DNA from: CADEED01 sp036274075
GTDB taxonomy: Bacteria; Pseudomonadota; Gammaproteobacteria; Steroidobacterales; Steroidobacteraceae
Direction: 5' to 3'
Assembly (NCBI GenBank): GCA_036274075.1
Contig: DASUGK010000107.1
Location: 1-15,515 of the forward strand
DNA: 15,515 nt
The notes beneath the pieces were generated by a model. It worked only from the letters and a program-made list of their open reading frames with translations, did no database searches and had not been told where the DNA came from. The position numbers and the translations under genes are program-made. This document shows, piece by piece, positions 1 through 5,965 of this stretch (within the stretch, counting starts at the first letter, position 1; each line of letters begins with the position of its first letter).

Positions 1-1013
1 CGGGTTTCCTTGCTCAGCGAGCCGTGGTGCGCGGCGACGTGTTGTTCACCCAGCCTTTCGGCGAGATGGCGCGACACGCGCTCGACCATGCGCCGGGTGT
101 TGGCGAACACCAGCGTGGTGTGGTGCTCCTCGATCAGTTGCGCGAGCCGGTCGTAAACCGTGGCCCACACCTCCCCCGACATCACCGCCTCGAGCGGCGC
201 CGCCGGCATCACCAGGTTGATGTCCCGCTCCCGCACGTGCCCGCTGTTCACGATGATGGGAGTGGAGGTGGTGTCAGAGAGGGATTGTCGGGATTCCAGG
301 GGCAGCGTGCCCTGCACGGAATCCCGACAATCCCTCTCTGACACCACTTTTTCGGGGTTGCCGACGAGGAAGCGGGCGACTTCTACGATGGGCTTCTGGG
401 TGGCGGAGAGGCCGATGCGCTGGATGGGTTGGGTGGCGTTGGCGGACAAGCGTTCGAGCGTGAGGGAGAGGTGCGCGCCGCGCTTGGTCTGTGCCACGGC
501 ATGGATTTCGTCCACGATCACCGTGCGTACCTTGGCCAGCATCTCGCGGCCGGAGGCGCTGGTCAGCAGTAGATAGAGCGACTCCGGCGTGGTTACGAGA
601 ATATGCGGCGGCGTCTTGCGCATCGCGGCGCGTTCGCTCTGCGGCGTGTCCCCGGTGCGCACCAGCGCGCGGATTTCCGGCGCGTGTTCGCCGGCCGCGA
701 TCATCTCGGCCGAGATGCCTGCCAGCGGCGCCTCGAGGTTGCGCTGGATGTCGTTCGAGAGCGCCTTCAGCGGCGACACGTACACCACGCGCGTCACGTC
801 CTGCAGCCGGCCGGCCGAACCTTCGCGCGCCAGGGTGTCGATGGCGGCGAGGAAGGCGGCCAGGGTCTTGCCCGAGCCCGTGGGCGCCGCGATCAGTGCA
901 TGCCGCCCGCTGCCGATGGCCGGCCAGGCCTCGAGCTGCGCCGGCGTCGCGCCGGCGGGAAACGTCTTGTTGAACCACGCCTGCACGGCGGGGTGGAACT
1001 GGGGAAGCGGCAT
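1..1013 (-). CDS. lhr: Lhr-family DEAD/DEAH-box ATP-dependent helicase, N-terminal part (3' end beyond the left edge)
   Basis: Superfamily 2 DNA helicase of the Lhr type. The window holds residues 1 to about 337; the rest lies off the left edge. Starting at the ATG at 1013, the protein begins MPLPQFHPAVQAWF. It has a Q-motif-like TPAQLEAW (23-30), Walker A APTGSGKT (43-50), the Ib-type TTPESLYLLL (141-150), the DEIH box (168-171) and motif III SAT (203-205). After these comes the family segment with TLVFANTRR and AAHHGSLSKE near the edge. An AAGGTG ribosome-binding site lies 6 bases before the ATG. Lhr proteins unwind DNA and RNA-DNA hybrids and are linked to DNA repair. Residues 223-249 are encoded by a palindromic insertion (268-347) between motif III and the next conserved block, where relatives have a short variable loop. 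The reading frame stays open through it. Confidence 0.9.
   Translation of the reverse strand, partial: MPLPQFHPAVQAWFNKTFPAGATPAQLEAWPAIGSGRHALIAAPTGSGKTLAAFLAAIDTLAREGSAGRLQDVTRVVYVSPLKALSNDIQRNLEAPLAGISAEMIAAGEHAPEIRALVRTGDTPQSERAAMRKTPPHILVTTPESLYLLLTSASGREMLAKVRTVIVDEIHAVAQTKRGAHLSLTLERLSANATQPIQRIGLSATQKPIVEVARFLVGNPEKVVSERDCRDSVQGTLPLESRQSLSDTTSTPIIVNSGHVRERDINLVMPAAPLEAVMSGEVWATVYDRLAQLIEEHHTTLVFANTRRMVERVSRHLAERLGEQHVAAHHGSLSKET
268..347. repeat. 80-base palindromic element with perfect 30-base arms, inserted in-frame in the helicase gene
   Basis: Positions 268-297 are exactly the reverse complement of 318-347 (30 of 30 bases). The 20-base centre can add a further GGGCA/TGCCC pairing. 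The arm core reads GTGTCAGAGAGGGATTGTCG. It adds about 27 codons to the helicase gene, read on the minus strand as residues VVSERDCRDS, then VQGTLP, then LESRQSLSDTT, with no stop codon. Extragenic palindromes normally lie between genes; coding-region palindromic elements are best known in Rickettsia. Whether this one is repeated elsewhere in the genome cannot be seen here. Confidence 0.85.
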
Positions 1014-1047
1014 GGGTGGCACCTTATATAGGGGTGCGGGCCGGGTC

Positions 1048-1080
1048 CATCCAGTGATGGCCTACAGCGACTACTGGATG
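1048..1080. promoter_or_regulatory. inverted repeat upstream of the helicase gene, possible operator
   Basis: CATCCAGT (1048-1055) and ACTGGATG (1073-1080) are perfect 8-base arms around a 17-base spacer. A nested CCATC/GATGG pair lies at 1047-1060. The repeat sits 35-67 bases upstream of the helicase start, in the only noncoding gap (1014-1114) between it and the next gene. A TATATA at 1025-1030 could be a -10 box read leftward, but the transcript would then start inside or after the AAGGTG ribosome-binding site, so the promoter position is uncertain. Confidence 0.3.
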
Positions 1081-1114
1081 CATAAGCGCCTGAAACGCGG
1101 CGCAAAACAGCCGG

Positions 1115-1576
1115 CTACTTGTTCGCGGCTATCGCCCGCGTGATGAGCGCGGCCTTGTCGCGGACCAGCCCGGCCGAGGTCCCCGTTTCCAGCAGCGTCT
1201 TGAGATCGCAGAGCACGATGCTGAATCCCTCGATGGTGTCCACCGCCTGCTCGAGGATGCCCTCGCCGGAGAAACCACTGACTGCCACGGTGACGTGCGT
1301 CGCTGAGCCGTCGAGGAGCTCGAAACGCATTTCCACCTGGATACCGTCCGACCATTCGAAGGCCAGGTGGTGCGGCGCCTCGAAGCGCCTCACTACCAGG
1401 TCGGACTCGGCACCCGGGACCATGAACTTCCAGTGCACGCGCGCGCCCGGCGCCAGCGGGCCGCTGGCGTCGCTGAGCCAGAACTTGCGCAGCGTCATGG
1501 GATTCACGAACGCCGCGAAGACTTCCGCGGGCGGACGGCGGATCAGCATGCTGGCTTCGACGGGCCTGCCACTCAT
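1115..1576 (-). CDS. SRPBCC / AHSA1-domain protein
   Basis: A 153-residue protein of the START-like (SRPBCC) helix-grip fold, AHSA1 subgroup. It begins with the strand MSGRPVEASMLIRRPPAEVF, followed by the helix FAAFVNPMTLRKFW, the typical 'residues before W' signature of the family. Later strands carry the pattern HHLAFEWSDG and ATHVTVAVSGFSG, and a C-terminal helix (EQAVDTIEGFSIVLCDLKTLLE) closes the hydrophobic cavity. Length matches the usual 140-160 residues. The fold binds hydrophobic ligands or, in Aha1-like members, chaperones; the specific ligand cannot be told. The ATG start is backed by AGAGGAG six bases upstream. It is transcribed leftward toward the helicase gene (101-base gap) and is divergent from the GNAT-like gene. 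Confidence 0.85.
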   Translation of the reverse strand: MSGRPVEASMLIRRPPAEVFAAFVNPMTLRKFWLSDASGPLAPGARVHWKFMVPGAESDLVVRRFEAPHHLAFEWSDGIQVEMRFELLDGSATHVTVAVSGFSGEGILEQAVDTIEGFSIVLCDLKTLLETGTSAGLVRDKAALITRAIAANK

Positions 1577-1601
1577 GAGCCACTCCTCTGTCGCGTGTCG
1601 C

Positions 1602-1610
1602 TATGATAAT
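1602..1610 (+). promoter_or_regulatory. possible -10 region for the GNAT-like gene
   Basis: TATGATAAT contains two overlapping -10-like hexamers (TATGAT and GATAAT) in the 68-base divergent gap, about 35-40 bases before the chosen ATG at 1645. No convincing -35 box is seen at 16-18 bases upstream, so this is a weak call. Confidence 0.3.
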
Positions 1611-1644
1611 GCGCATCCCAGCAGGAATTTGCGCCAGGAGCCCC

Positions 1645-2373
1645 ATGCCGGCGTCTGACAAGGTGTCGATCGAGTTGCTGCGGACGGACCGCCTGCCGCC
1701 TGCGGCCTGGGACGAGATCTGGACGCTGACCGCGGAGTTCTACGACGCGCAGCGCGACTACGTCGAGAGCGAACTGCGGGCGCGCCAAAGCGTGGCCCTG
1801 TTCCGCATGAACGGCGTGCTGCTGGGCATGGCATCCATCGACTTGCGCGCGGAACGTTTCCGTGGCCGCGCCATCGCCGTGATCTCCACCACGCACGTGC
1901 TGCTGCGCGAGAACTGGCGTGGCCGCAACCTGCTCCAGCGCCTCGGGTTCCGCACCTTCCTCGCGACGCGGCTGCGCTACCCGCTGCGCCCTATCTACTG
2001 GTTCTTCGACACCTTCAGCTACAAGAGTTACCTGCTGCTGCCGCGGAACTTCGTCGAGTACTGGCCGCGCCACGACCAGCCCACGCCCGAGTCCCGGGCC
2101 GCACTCATCGACCACCTGGCGAGACGCATGTACGGCCCGGCCTGGCGCCCGGCGCGCGGCGTGGCGGTACGCTCCGGTCGCCTGCGCCTGCGCGAAACGG
2201 CGGCCCCGCTGGCCAGCGAAGCCGCCGAGCCGGACGTGGCCTGGTTCGCGCGCGCCAACCCGGGCCACGCCGAGGGCGACATGCTCATCTGCCTGTGCCC
2301 GCTGACCCTGCGCAACTGGCTGAGTGTCATGCGAAAAATGCTGGCGCGGCGCCGCCGGCTGCGTGCGCATTGA
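1645..2373 (+). CDS. hypothetical protein, weakly GNAT acetyltransferase-like
   Basis: Predicted 242-residue soluble protein beginning MPASDKVSIELLRTDRL. The ATG at 1645 is preferred over upstream ATGs at 1603 and 1609 because AGGAG (1636-1640) precedes it and those upstream ATGs fall in the likely promoter. The middle part, with ISTTHVLLRENWRGRNLLQR and then LGFRTFLATRLRYPLRPIYW, resembles the strand-4/motif A region of GNAT N-acetyltransferases, where an R-x-x-G-R/G-x-x-L loop binds the acetyl-CoA pyrophosphate. The downstream FDTFSYKSYLLLPRNF block is the sort of segment seen in poorly characterised relatives. The C-terminus is arginine-rich. I do not recognise a specific substrate, and the GNAT assignment is inference from the motif alone. 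It is followed by a lipoprotein gene after 58 bases. Confidence 0.6.
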   Translation: MPASDKVSIELLRTDRLPPAAWDEIWTLTAEFYDAQRDYVESELRARQSVALFRMNGVLLGMASIDLRAERFRGRAIAVISTTHVLLRENWRGRNLLQRLGFRTFLATRLRYPLRPIYWFFDTFSYKSYLLLPRNFVEYWPRHDQPTPESRAALIDHLARRMYGPAWRPARGVAVRSGRLRLRETAAPLASEAAEPDVAWFARANPGHAEGDMLICLCPLTLRNWLSVMRKMLARRRRLRAH

Positions 2374-2384
2374 CGCCGGCCGCA

Positions 2385-2415
2385 TCTCGCGAGACTCTTT
2401 CGGTCCAGGCGAAAG
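2385..2415. promoter_or_regulatory. two adjacent palindromes ahead of the first lipoprotein gene
   Basis: TCTCGCGAGA (2385-2394) is a perfect 10-base palindrome. Three bases later CTTTCG (2397-2402) and CGAAAG (2410-2415) form an inverted repeat with a 7-base spacer. Both lie in the 58-base gap before the ATG at 2432. They may form a binding site or a 5' leader hairpin. No T-run follows, so an intrinsic terminator for the upstream gene is unlikely. Confidence 0.25.
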
Positions 2416-2431
2416 ATCCGGGAGAAGTCCA

Positions 2432-2797
2432 ATGAAAAAGCTGATTGCCGCGCTCGCCATCGCGGCCCTTGCGGCCGGTTGCCAGTCGTCGCAGACCCAA
2501 TCGACGCCGGGGACCAAGAACTTCAAGTATGGAACCGGCGACGGCGAGACCATGGCCACGGCCGTGGAGATCCGTACGCACAGCGACACCGAGGGCGGAA
2601 TCCTCATCAAGCAGTGGATCCGGTCGAACTACCCCGGCTTCGTCATCCATGCGCAGGAGCTCATCGAAGCCCGCGATCATGCCTACAACATGATCACGAT
2701 CATCTCGCCCGACAATACCTCGCACCAGGTGTACTTCGACATCTCCAAGTACTACCGGCGCATCGGCAACCCCGATTTCCCCAAGCCGTCGACCTGA
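2432..2797 (+). CDS. small predicted lipoprotein, function unknown
   Basis: A 121-residue protein with a classic lipoprotein signal: MKK, a hydrophobic stretch LIAALAIAALAAG, then the acceptor Cys17 (lipobox AAGC). After cleavage the cysteine would be lipid-modified and the mature part QSSQTQSTPGT would act as a flexible linker to a small periplasmic domain with alternating strands (ATAVEIRTHSDTEGG, YNMITIISPDNTSHQVYFD) and a terminal helix region KYYRRIGNP. Lysine or glutamine, not aspartate, follows near the cysteine (Gln18), so outer-membrane sorting by Lol is expected. The start has GGGAGAAG upstream. I do not recognise the family. It is followed after 21 bases by the MgtC-like gene, possibly in one transcript. 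Confidence 0.8.
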   Translation: MKKLIAALAIAALAAGCQSSQTQSTPGTKNFKYGTGDGETMATAVEIRTHSDTEGGILIKQWIRSNYPGFVIHAQELIEARDHAYNMITIISPDNTSHQVYFDISKYYRRIGNPDFPKPST

Positions 2798-2818
2798 GTC
2801 AACGAGGCAGCCGGGCGC

Positions 2819-3517
2819 TTGGAGTTTCACGCCGACTATCTGCCGATGGCGCTGCGGCTGCTGGCAGCCGTGGGCGCGGGCGCCTGCATCGGTTATGAAC
2901 GATCTTTCCACGGCCGGCCCGCGGGCCTGCGCACCCACGTGCTGGTATGCCTGGCTTCGGCCGTGCTGATGCTGGTCACGGTGTACGAGGACCACTGGGT
3001 GCGAATCGCCGGTGAAGCCCGGCTCGATCCCACGCGCATGGCCCAGGGCATCATGACCGGCATCGGCTTCCTCGGCGCCGGCGTCATCGTCAAGGAAGGA
3101 CTCAATGTCCGCGGCCTCACCACCGCGGCGTCCATCTGGATCACCGCGGCCATCGGCGTCCTGGCCGGCGTCGGCCTCTACATGCCGATGCTGTTCTCGG
3201 TGATCCTGACGCTGATGGTGCTCAGCGTGTTCCGCTGGATCGAAAATATCGTGCCGACGCAGGCGTATTTCTTCTTCGACGTGAAGTACGCGCGCGAAGG
3301 CAACCTGTCCGAGGAAGCCATGCGCGAGCTGCTCGGCAAGCTGGGCTTCAGCGTGGCGAACTTCAGCTATCGCCTCGAGGGTGTCGGCGACGACCGCGCG
3401 CTGCGCCACAGGATGACGCTGCAGACCACTGACCGGCAGGCGGCCTCGCGGCTGGCGCGCTGGCTCGAAGAGAACCAGACCGTGCTCGAGTTCCGACTGT
3501 CGCCGACCGGAGATTGA
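2819..3517 (+). CDS. MgtC/SapB family inner-membrane protein
   Basis: A 232-residue membrane protein with the MgtC/SapB fold. The N-terminal part has about five transmembrane segments (LRLLAAVGAGACIGYER, THVLVCLASAVLMLVTVY, IMTGIGFLGAGVIV, AASIWITAAIGVLAGVGLYM, MLFSVILTLMVLSVFRWI) and family signatures ER-x(5)-AGLRTH (27-38), GIGFLGAGVIVKEG and NVRGLTTAA. A cytosolic C-terminal domain with the ACT-like look of longer MgtC proteins follows. MgtC proteins are tied to survival at low Mg2+ and, in pathogens, regulate the F-ATPase; the function of environmental copies is unclear. The start is TTG at 2819 (MEFHADYLPMALRLL), chosen because family members begin with this kind of short amphipathic lead; GAGG lies 11 bases upstream. 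An ATG at Met10 is an alternative. The next gene starts two bases after its stop. Confidence 0.9.
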   Translation: MEFHADYLPMALRLLAAVGAGACIGYERSFHGRPAGLRTHVLVCLASAVLMLVTVYEDHWVRIAGEARLDPTRMAQGIMTGIGFLGAGVIVKEGLNVRGLTTAASIWITAAIGVLAGVGLYMPMLFSVILTLMVLSVFRWIENIVPTQAYFFFDVKYAREGNLSEEAMRELLGKLGFSVANFSYRLEGVGDDRALRHRMTLQTTDRQAASRLARWLEENQTVLEFRLSPTGD

Positions 3518-3519
3518 TC

Positions 3520-4128
3520 ATGCCCGCACCCACCTACCACGAGGGCATGCGCCAGCTGCAGGACCTGCGCGAGACGCGCGCGCTGGCCGACCGCCTCGAA
3601 AAGGTGACCATGCGCGCGGCCTTCACCGACGAAGACAAGGCCTTCATCCAGCGCTGCCGCATGTTCTTCATCGCCACCGCCGACCGCGACGGCCAGCCCG
3701 ACTGTTCGTACAAGGGCGGCCTGCCCGGCTTCGTGCGCGTCATCGACGAGCGCACGCTCGCGATCCCGGACTACGACGGCAACGGGCAGTACCGCAGCTG
3801 GGGCAACGTGCTGGCCAACCCGAAGGTGGGCCTGCTGTTCATGGACTTCGAGTCGCCCAAGCGCCTGCGAATCAATGGCACGGCAACCGTGAGCCACGAC
3901 GATCCGCTGCTCGCGGAAATTCCCGGCGCGGTGTTCGTGATCCGCCTGGCGGCCGAACGCATCTTTCCCAATTGCCCGCGGTACATCCACAAGATGCAGC
4001 TGGTCGAGGAATCGGCGTACGCGCCGCGGCCTGACTACACGCCGCCGGTGCCGGCGTGGAAGACCTTCGACGTCTTCAAGGACGCGCTGCCGGCGCGCGA
4101 CCGCGTGCCACCGGCCGACAAGAGTTAG
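3520..4128 (+). CDS. pyridoxamine 5'-phosphate oxidase (PNPOx)-family flavoprotein
   Basis: A 202-residue soluble protein of the FMN-binding split-barrel superfamily. Family-typical blocks are YHEGMRQLQDLRETRALADR at the N-terminus, the strand FFIATADRDGQPDCSYKGG, then PGFVRVIDERTLAIPDYDGN, NVLANPKVGLLFMDFESP and LRINGTATV. These correspond to the barrel strands that hold FMN in this group. The C-terminus contains CPRYIHKM, a common motif of these proteins. The exact reaction is unknown; relatives reduce or oxidise diverse small molecules and most are not true PdxH. The ATG at 3520 has GGAG seven bases upstream and lies two bases after the MgtC-like stop, so the pair is probably co-transcribed. 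No frame damage is seen. Confidence 0.85.
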   Translation: MPAPTYHEGMRQLQDLRETRALADRLEKVTMRAAFTDEDKAFIQRCRMFFIATADRDGQPDCSYKGGLPGFVRVIDERTLAIPDYDGNGQYRSWGNVLANPKVGLLFMDFESPKRLRINGTATVSHDDPLLAEIPGAVFVIRLAAERIFPNCPRYIHKMQLVEESAYAPRPDYTPPVPAWKTFDVFKDALPARDRVPPADKS

Positions 4129-4212
4129 CCGAAGCAAATCCAGGAATCCTCCGACAGCGGAACATTGGCTCGTCCGGCATTGGCGCGCCGACCGGGGCGT
4201 CACCTTTGGACC

Positions 4213-4692
4213 ATGAACAAGTCATGGCTCATCGCCCTCACGACCCTCTTGCTCGCCGCCTGCGAGACCGCGGGCACGGGTTCTGGCAACGTACGTGGCA
4301 CTCAGAAGCCGGTGGCCTTCACCTGGCAGAGCGAGAGCGCCGACAACGACACCGGGGACATCACCGCGACCTTCGGCAGCGGCCGCGTGTTCAAGGGTTC
4401 GTATGTCCAGATCACCGACGACACGCGTTTCGAGCGCGTCGAGCCACTGTGGGTGGGCTGGGACAAGTCCGACCGGCGCGGCGACTGGCGTTACTGGGAA
4501 CCCAGCCCCGCGTTCTACAAGCAATACCACGGGCGCGTGCTCGCCAACCTGCATGCCGATGACGGCGAAGCGATGCGTTGCCGGTTCACGCTCAAGAGTC
4601 CATCGCGCGGCATGGCGGGCGGCGGCGAAGGCCGCTGCCAGCTCTCTGAATCGTCGCAGGAGATCAACGCGGAGTTCCGGCGCCAGGGCTGA
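4213..4692 (+). CDS. predicted lipoprotein, conserved unknown
   Basis: A 159-residue protein with lipoprotein signal MNKSWLIALTTLLLAAC (acceptor Cys17, lipobox LAAC). The mature body is rich in aromatic residues and beta strands: GDITATFGSGRVFKGSYVQI, WVGWDKSDRRGDWRYW, GRVLANLHADDG and a C-terminal MRCRFTLKSPSRGMAGGGEG followed by RCQLS. The pattern 'RVxANL..DDG..MRCRF.L..P..GM.GGG.G.CQ' is one I have seen in unannotated proteobacterial lipoproteins, but I know no function. The two cysteines in MRC and RCQ could form a disulfide. The ATG at 4213 is chosen because the upstream extension would place 16 arginine-rich residues before the signal. An 84-base gap separates it from the preceding gene; nothing clear is seen in that gap. 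Confidence 0.8.
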   Translation: MNKSWLIALTTLLLAACETAGTGSGNVRGTQKPVAFTWQSESADNDTGDITATFGSGRVFKGSYVQITDDTRFERVEPLWVGWDKSDRRGDWRYWEPSPAFYKQYHGRVLANLHADDGEAMRCRFTLKSPSRGMAGGGEGRCQLSESSQEINAEFRRQG

Positions 4693-4717
4693 CGCCGATG
4701 CGCTAATCTGCGCCCCG

Positions 4718-5170
4718 GTGAAACTGAACCTGGCGCAAAACCTCGCGTGGTGTGCACTCGCCTGCTGGCTCGTCTCGTGGTTCCTGCCAGTGGTCCAGGG
4801 ATACGCGGGCTGGGAAGCGTTCCTCGAGGCGGCGGGTGCCCCGTTCCGCGATCCCTCGCCCACGCGCGGCGAACTCGGCATCACGCTGGTCGCGAGTGCG
4901 CTGACCAACGTAGCCTTCCTGGCGCTGATCCTGTCGTGGATCCGCGGACACGTGATGCGGCCGGCGTTGTTCGCCAAGCTGGCGTTGTTCTGCCTGATCC
5001 TCGACCTGTTCTGGCTGGTGGAAATGTTGCGCGCCACCGAGTCGCCCCGGCTGCTGGCCGGCTACTACACCTGGATCGCGGGCTTCGCGCTGCTCGCGGC
5101 GGCGGGCTTCGTCAGCGCCGCTTCAGCCCGTCGAACATCGAAAACACCCATGGCCGGCACGCCATCATGA
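4718..5170 (+). CDS. small four-helix integral membrane protein, unknown
   Basis: Predicted 150-residue membrane protein, start GTG at 4718 (VKLNLAQNLAWCAL). Four hydrophobic segments are evident: LAWCALACWLVSWFLPVVQ, LGITLVASALTNVAFLALIL, ALFAKLALFCLILDLFWLVE and YYTWIAGFALLAAAGFVSAA. The loop after helix 1 (QGYAGWEAFLEAAGAPF) is a shape common to uncharacterised membrane proteins of this size. No clear ribosome-binding site precedes the GTG. A TAATCT at 4704-4709 would place a transcript start almost at the GTG, so a leaderless message is possible. The last 59 bases overlap the convergent XRE regulator gene. Function unknown. Confidence 0.65.
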   Translation: MKLNLAQNLAWCALACWLVSWFLPVVQGYAGWEAFLEAAGAPFRDPSPTRGELGITLVASALTNVAFLALILSWIRGHVMRPALFAKLALFCLILDLFWLVEMLRATESPRLLAGYYTWIAGFALLAAAGFVSAASARRTSKTPMAGTPS

Positions 5171-5849
5171 GCGCCACGCTGCGCTTCTCGCGCGGCGCGA
5201 CGTAGCGGTCCAGCTCGGCCAGCTCGTTGAAATCCGCGCACAGCCGCGCGATCTTGCGCTGCAGGAGTATGCGCGACGCCTCCGACAGCTCGGCCGAGCG
5301 GAACTGCAGCGTCTCGTCGGCCGCGAGGAAGCTGGAACGCATGAATTCCTCGCGCACCTGCTGTTCGTAGGTGCGGCGGATGGGACCGTCCTCGCGCCAG
5401 GAGATCGGCGGGTGGACGCGCAGCCGCGCACCGAGCCGCGCGCGCAGCTCCACCAGGTGCAGGTTGTCGAGTTTCACCAGCCAGCGGCGCAGCAGCTTGT
5501 CGTCGGCGTTGAGCTGCGTCGCCACGTCGCGCGGCGAGTGCCCGTTGGTCAGCAGGTAGAAGCAGGCCAGCAGCTGCGGGTCGGCGGCCAGCGCCGACTC
5601 CTGCGCCGCGGACAGCGTGCTCGAGGTCTCGGCCGGTGACGTCGCCACCGGTCGCACCAGCTCTTCCATCGACATCCCGGCCGCCTCGCAGATGCGCTCG
5701 AGGCGCGGCAGGCTCAAACTACCGCGCGACAGGATGCGCTTGACCGAAGGTTCGCTGAGGCCGATGCGGCGGGCCAGGACCGCGTAGGTGATGCCGCGCG
5801 CGCGCAGGCCGCGCTTCAGCGCCAGGATTATTCTGTTGGTCTCCCCCAT
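5112..5849 (-). CDS. XRE-type helix-turn-helix transcriptional regulator
   Basis: A 245-residue regulator. Residues about 8-64 form a Cro/CI-type DNA-binding domain: LKRGLRARGITYAVLARRIG, then LSEPSVKRILSRG (recognition helix region 32-41), then LSLPRLERICEAAGMSMEEL. The remaining roughly 180 residues are not a known peptidase or cupin domain. They contain a helical segment resembling a second winged-helix-like unit (HSPRDVATQLNADDKLLRRW, then LVKLDNLHLVELRARLG), and a C-terminal helical region. The ATG at 5849 is preferred; an in-frame TTG at 5870 is possible. The gene is divergent from the FAD-dependent oxidase, with a palindrome at 5897-5915 between them, so local control of that promoter and of its own is the natural guess. 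It overlaps the convergent membrane-protein gene by 59 bases at its 3' end. Confidence 0.85.
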   Translation of the reverse strand: MGETNRIILALKRGLRARGITYAVLARRIGLSEPSVKRILSRGSLSLPRLERICEAAGMSMEELVRPVATSPAETSSTLSAAQESALAADPQLLACFYLLTNGHSPRDVATQLNADDKLLRRWLVKLDNLHLVELRARLGARLRVHPPISWREDGPIRRTYEQQVREEFMRSSFLAADETLQFRSAELSEASRILLQRKIARLCADFNELAELDRYVAPREKRSVALMMACRPWVFSMFDGLKRR

Positions 5850-5896
5850 GCCAGGCGGATTCTGCCGCAAATCGCGGCGCCGTGCGCCGGTCTCGT

Positions 5897-5930
5897 GGTA
5901 TCGAAAACCGATACCGGGAAACGGGGTATT
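5897..5930. promoter_or_regulatory. candidate operator: GGTATCG / CGATACC palindrome plus a third half-site
   Basis: GGTATCG (5897-5903) and CGATACC (5909-5915) are perfect 7-base inverted arms around AAAAC. A third partial half-site GGTATT follows at 5925-5930, with centre-to-centre spacing of about three helical turns from the first. The site lies in the 116-base region between the divergent XRE regulator (ATG at 5849) and the oxidase (ATG at 5966). XRE regulators typically bind short inverted repeats next to their own gene. Binding is inferred, not shown. Confidence 0.45.
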
Positions 5931-5965
5931 GCCGGCTGCCGGTGGGTGCGCGAGTTTCCGACTCC

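Noticed and set aside
274..978. 234-codon open frame on the minus strand inside the helicase region
   Set aside because: It is in a different frame from the helicase. The frame starting at 1013 contains Walker A, DEIH and SAT motifs, and this one has none.
2327..3409. 360-codon open frame on the minus strand opposite the lipoprotein and MgtC genes
   Set aside because: Covers two well-supported plus-strand genes. The product is rich in His, Asp and Gln, with no motif.
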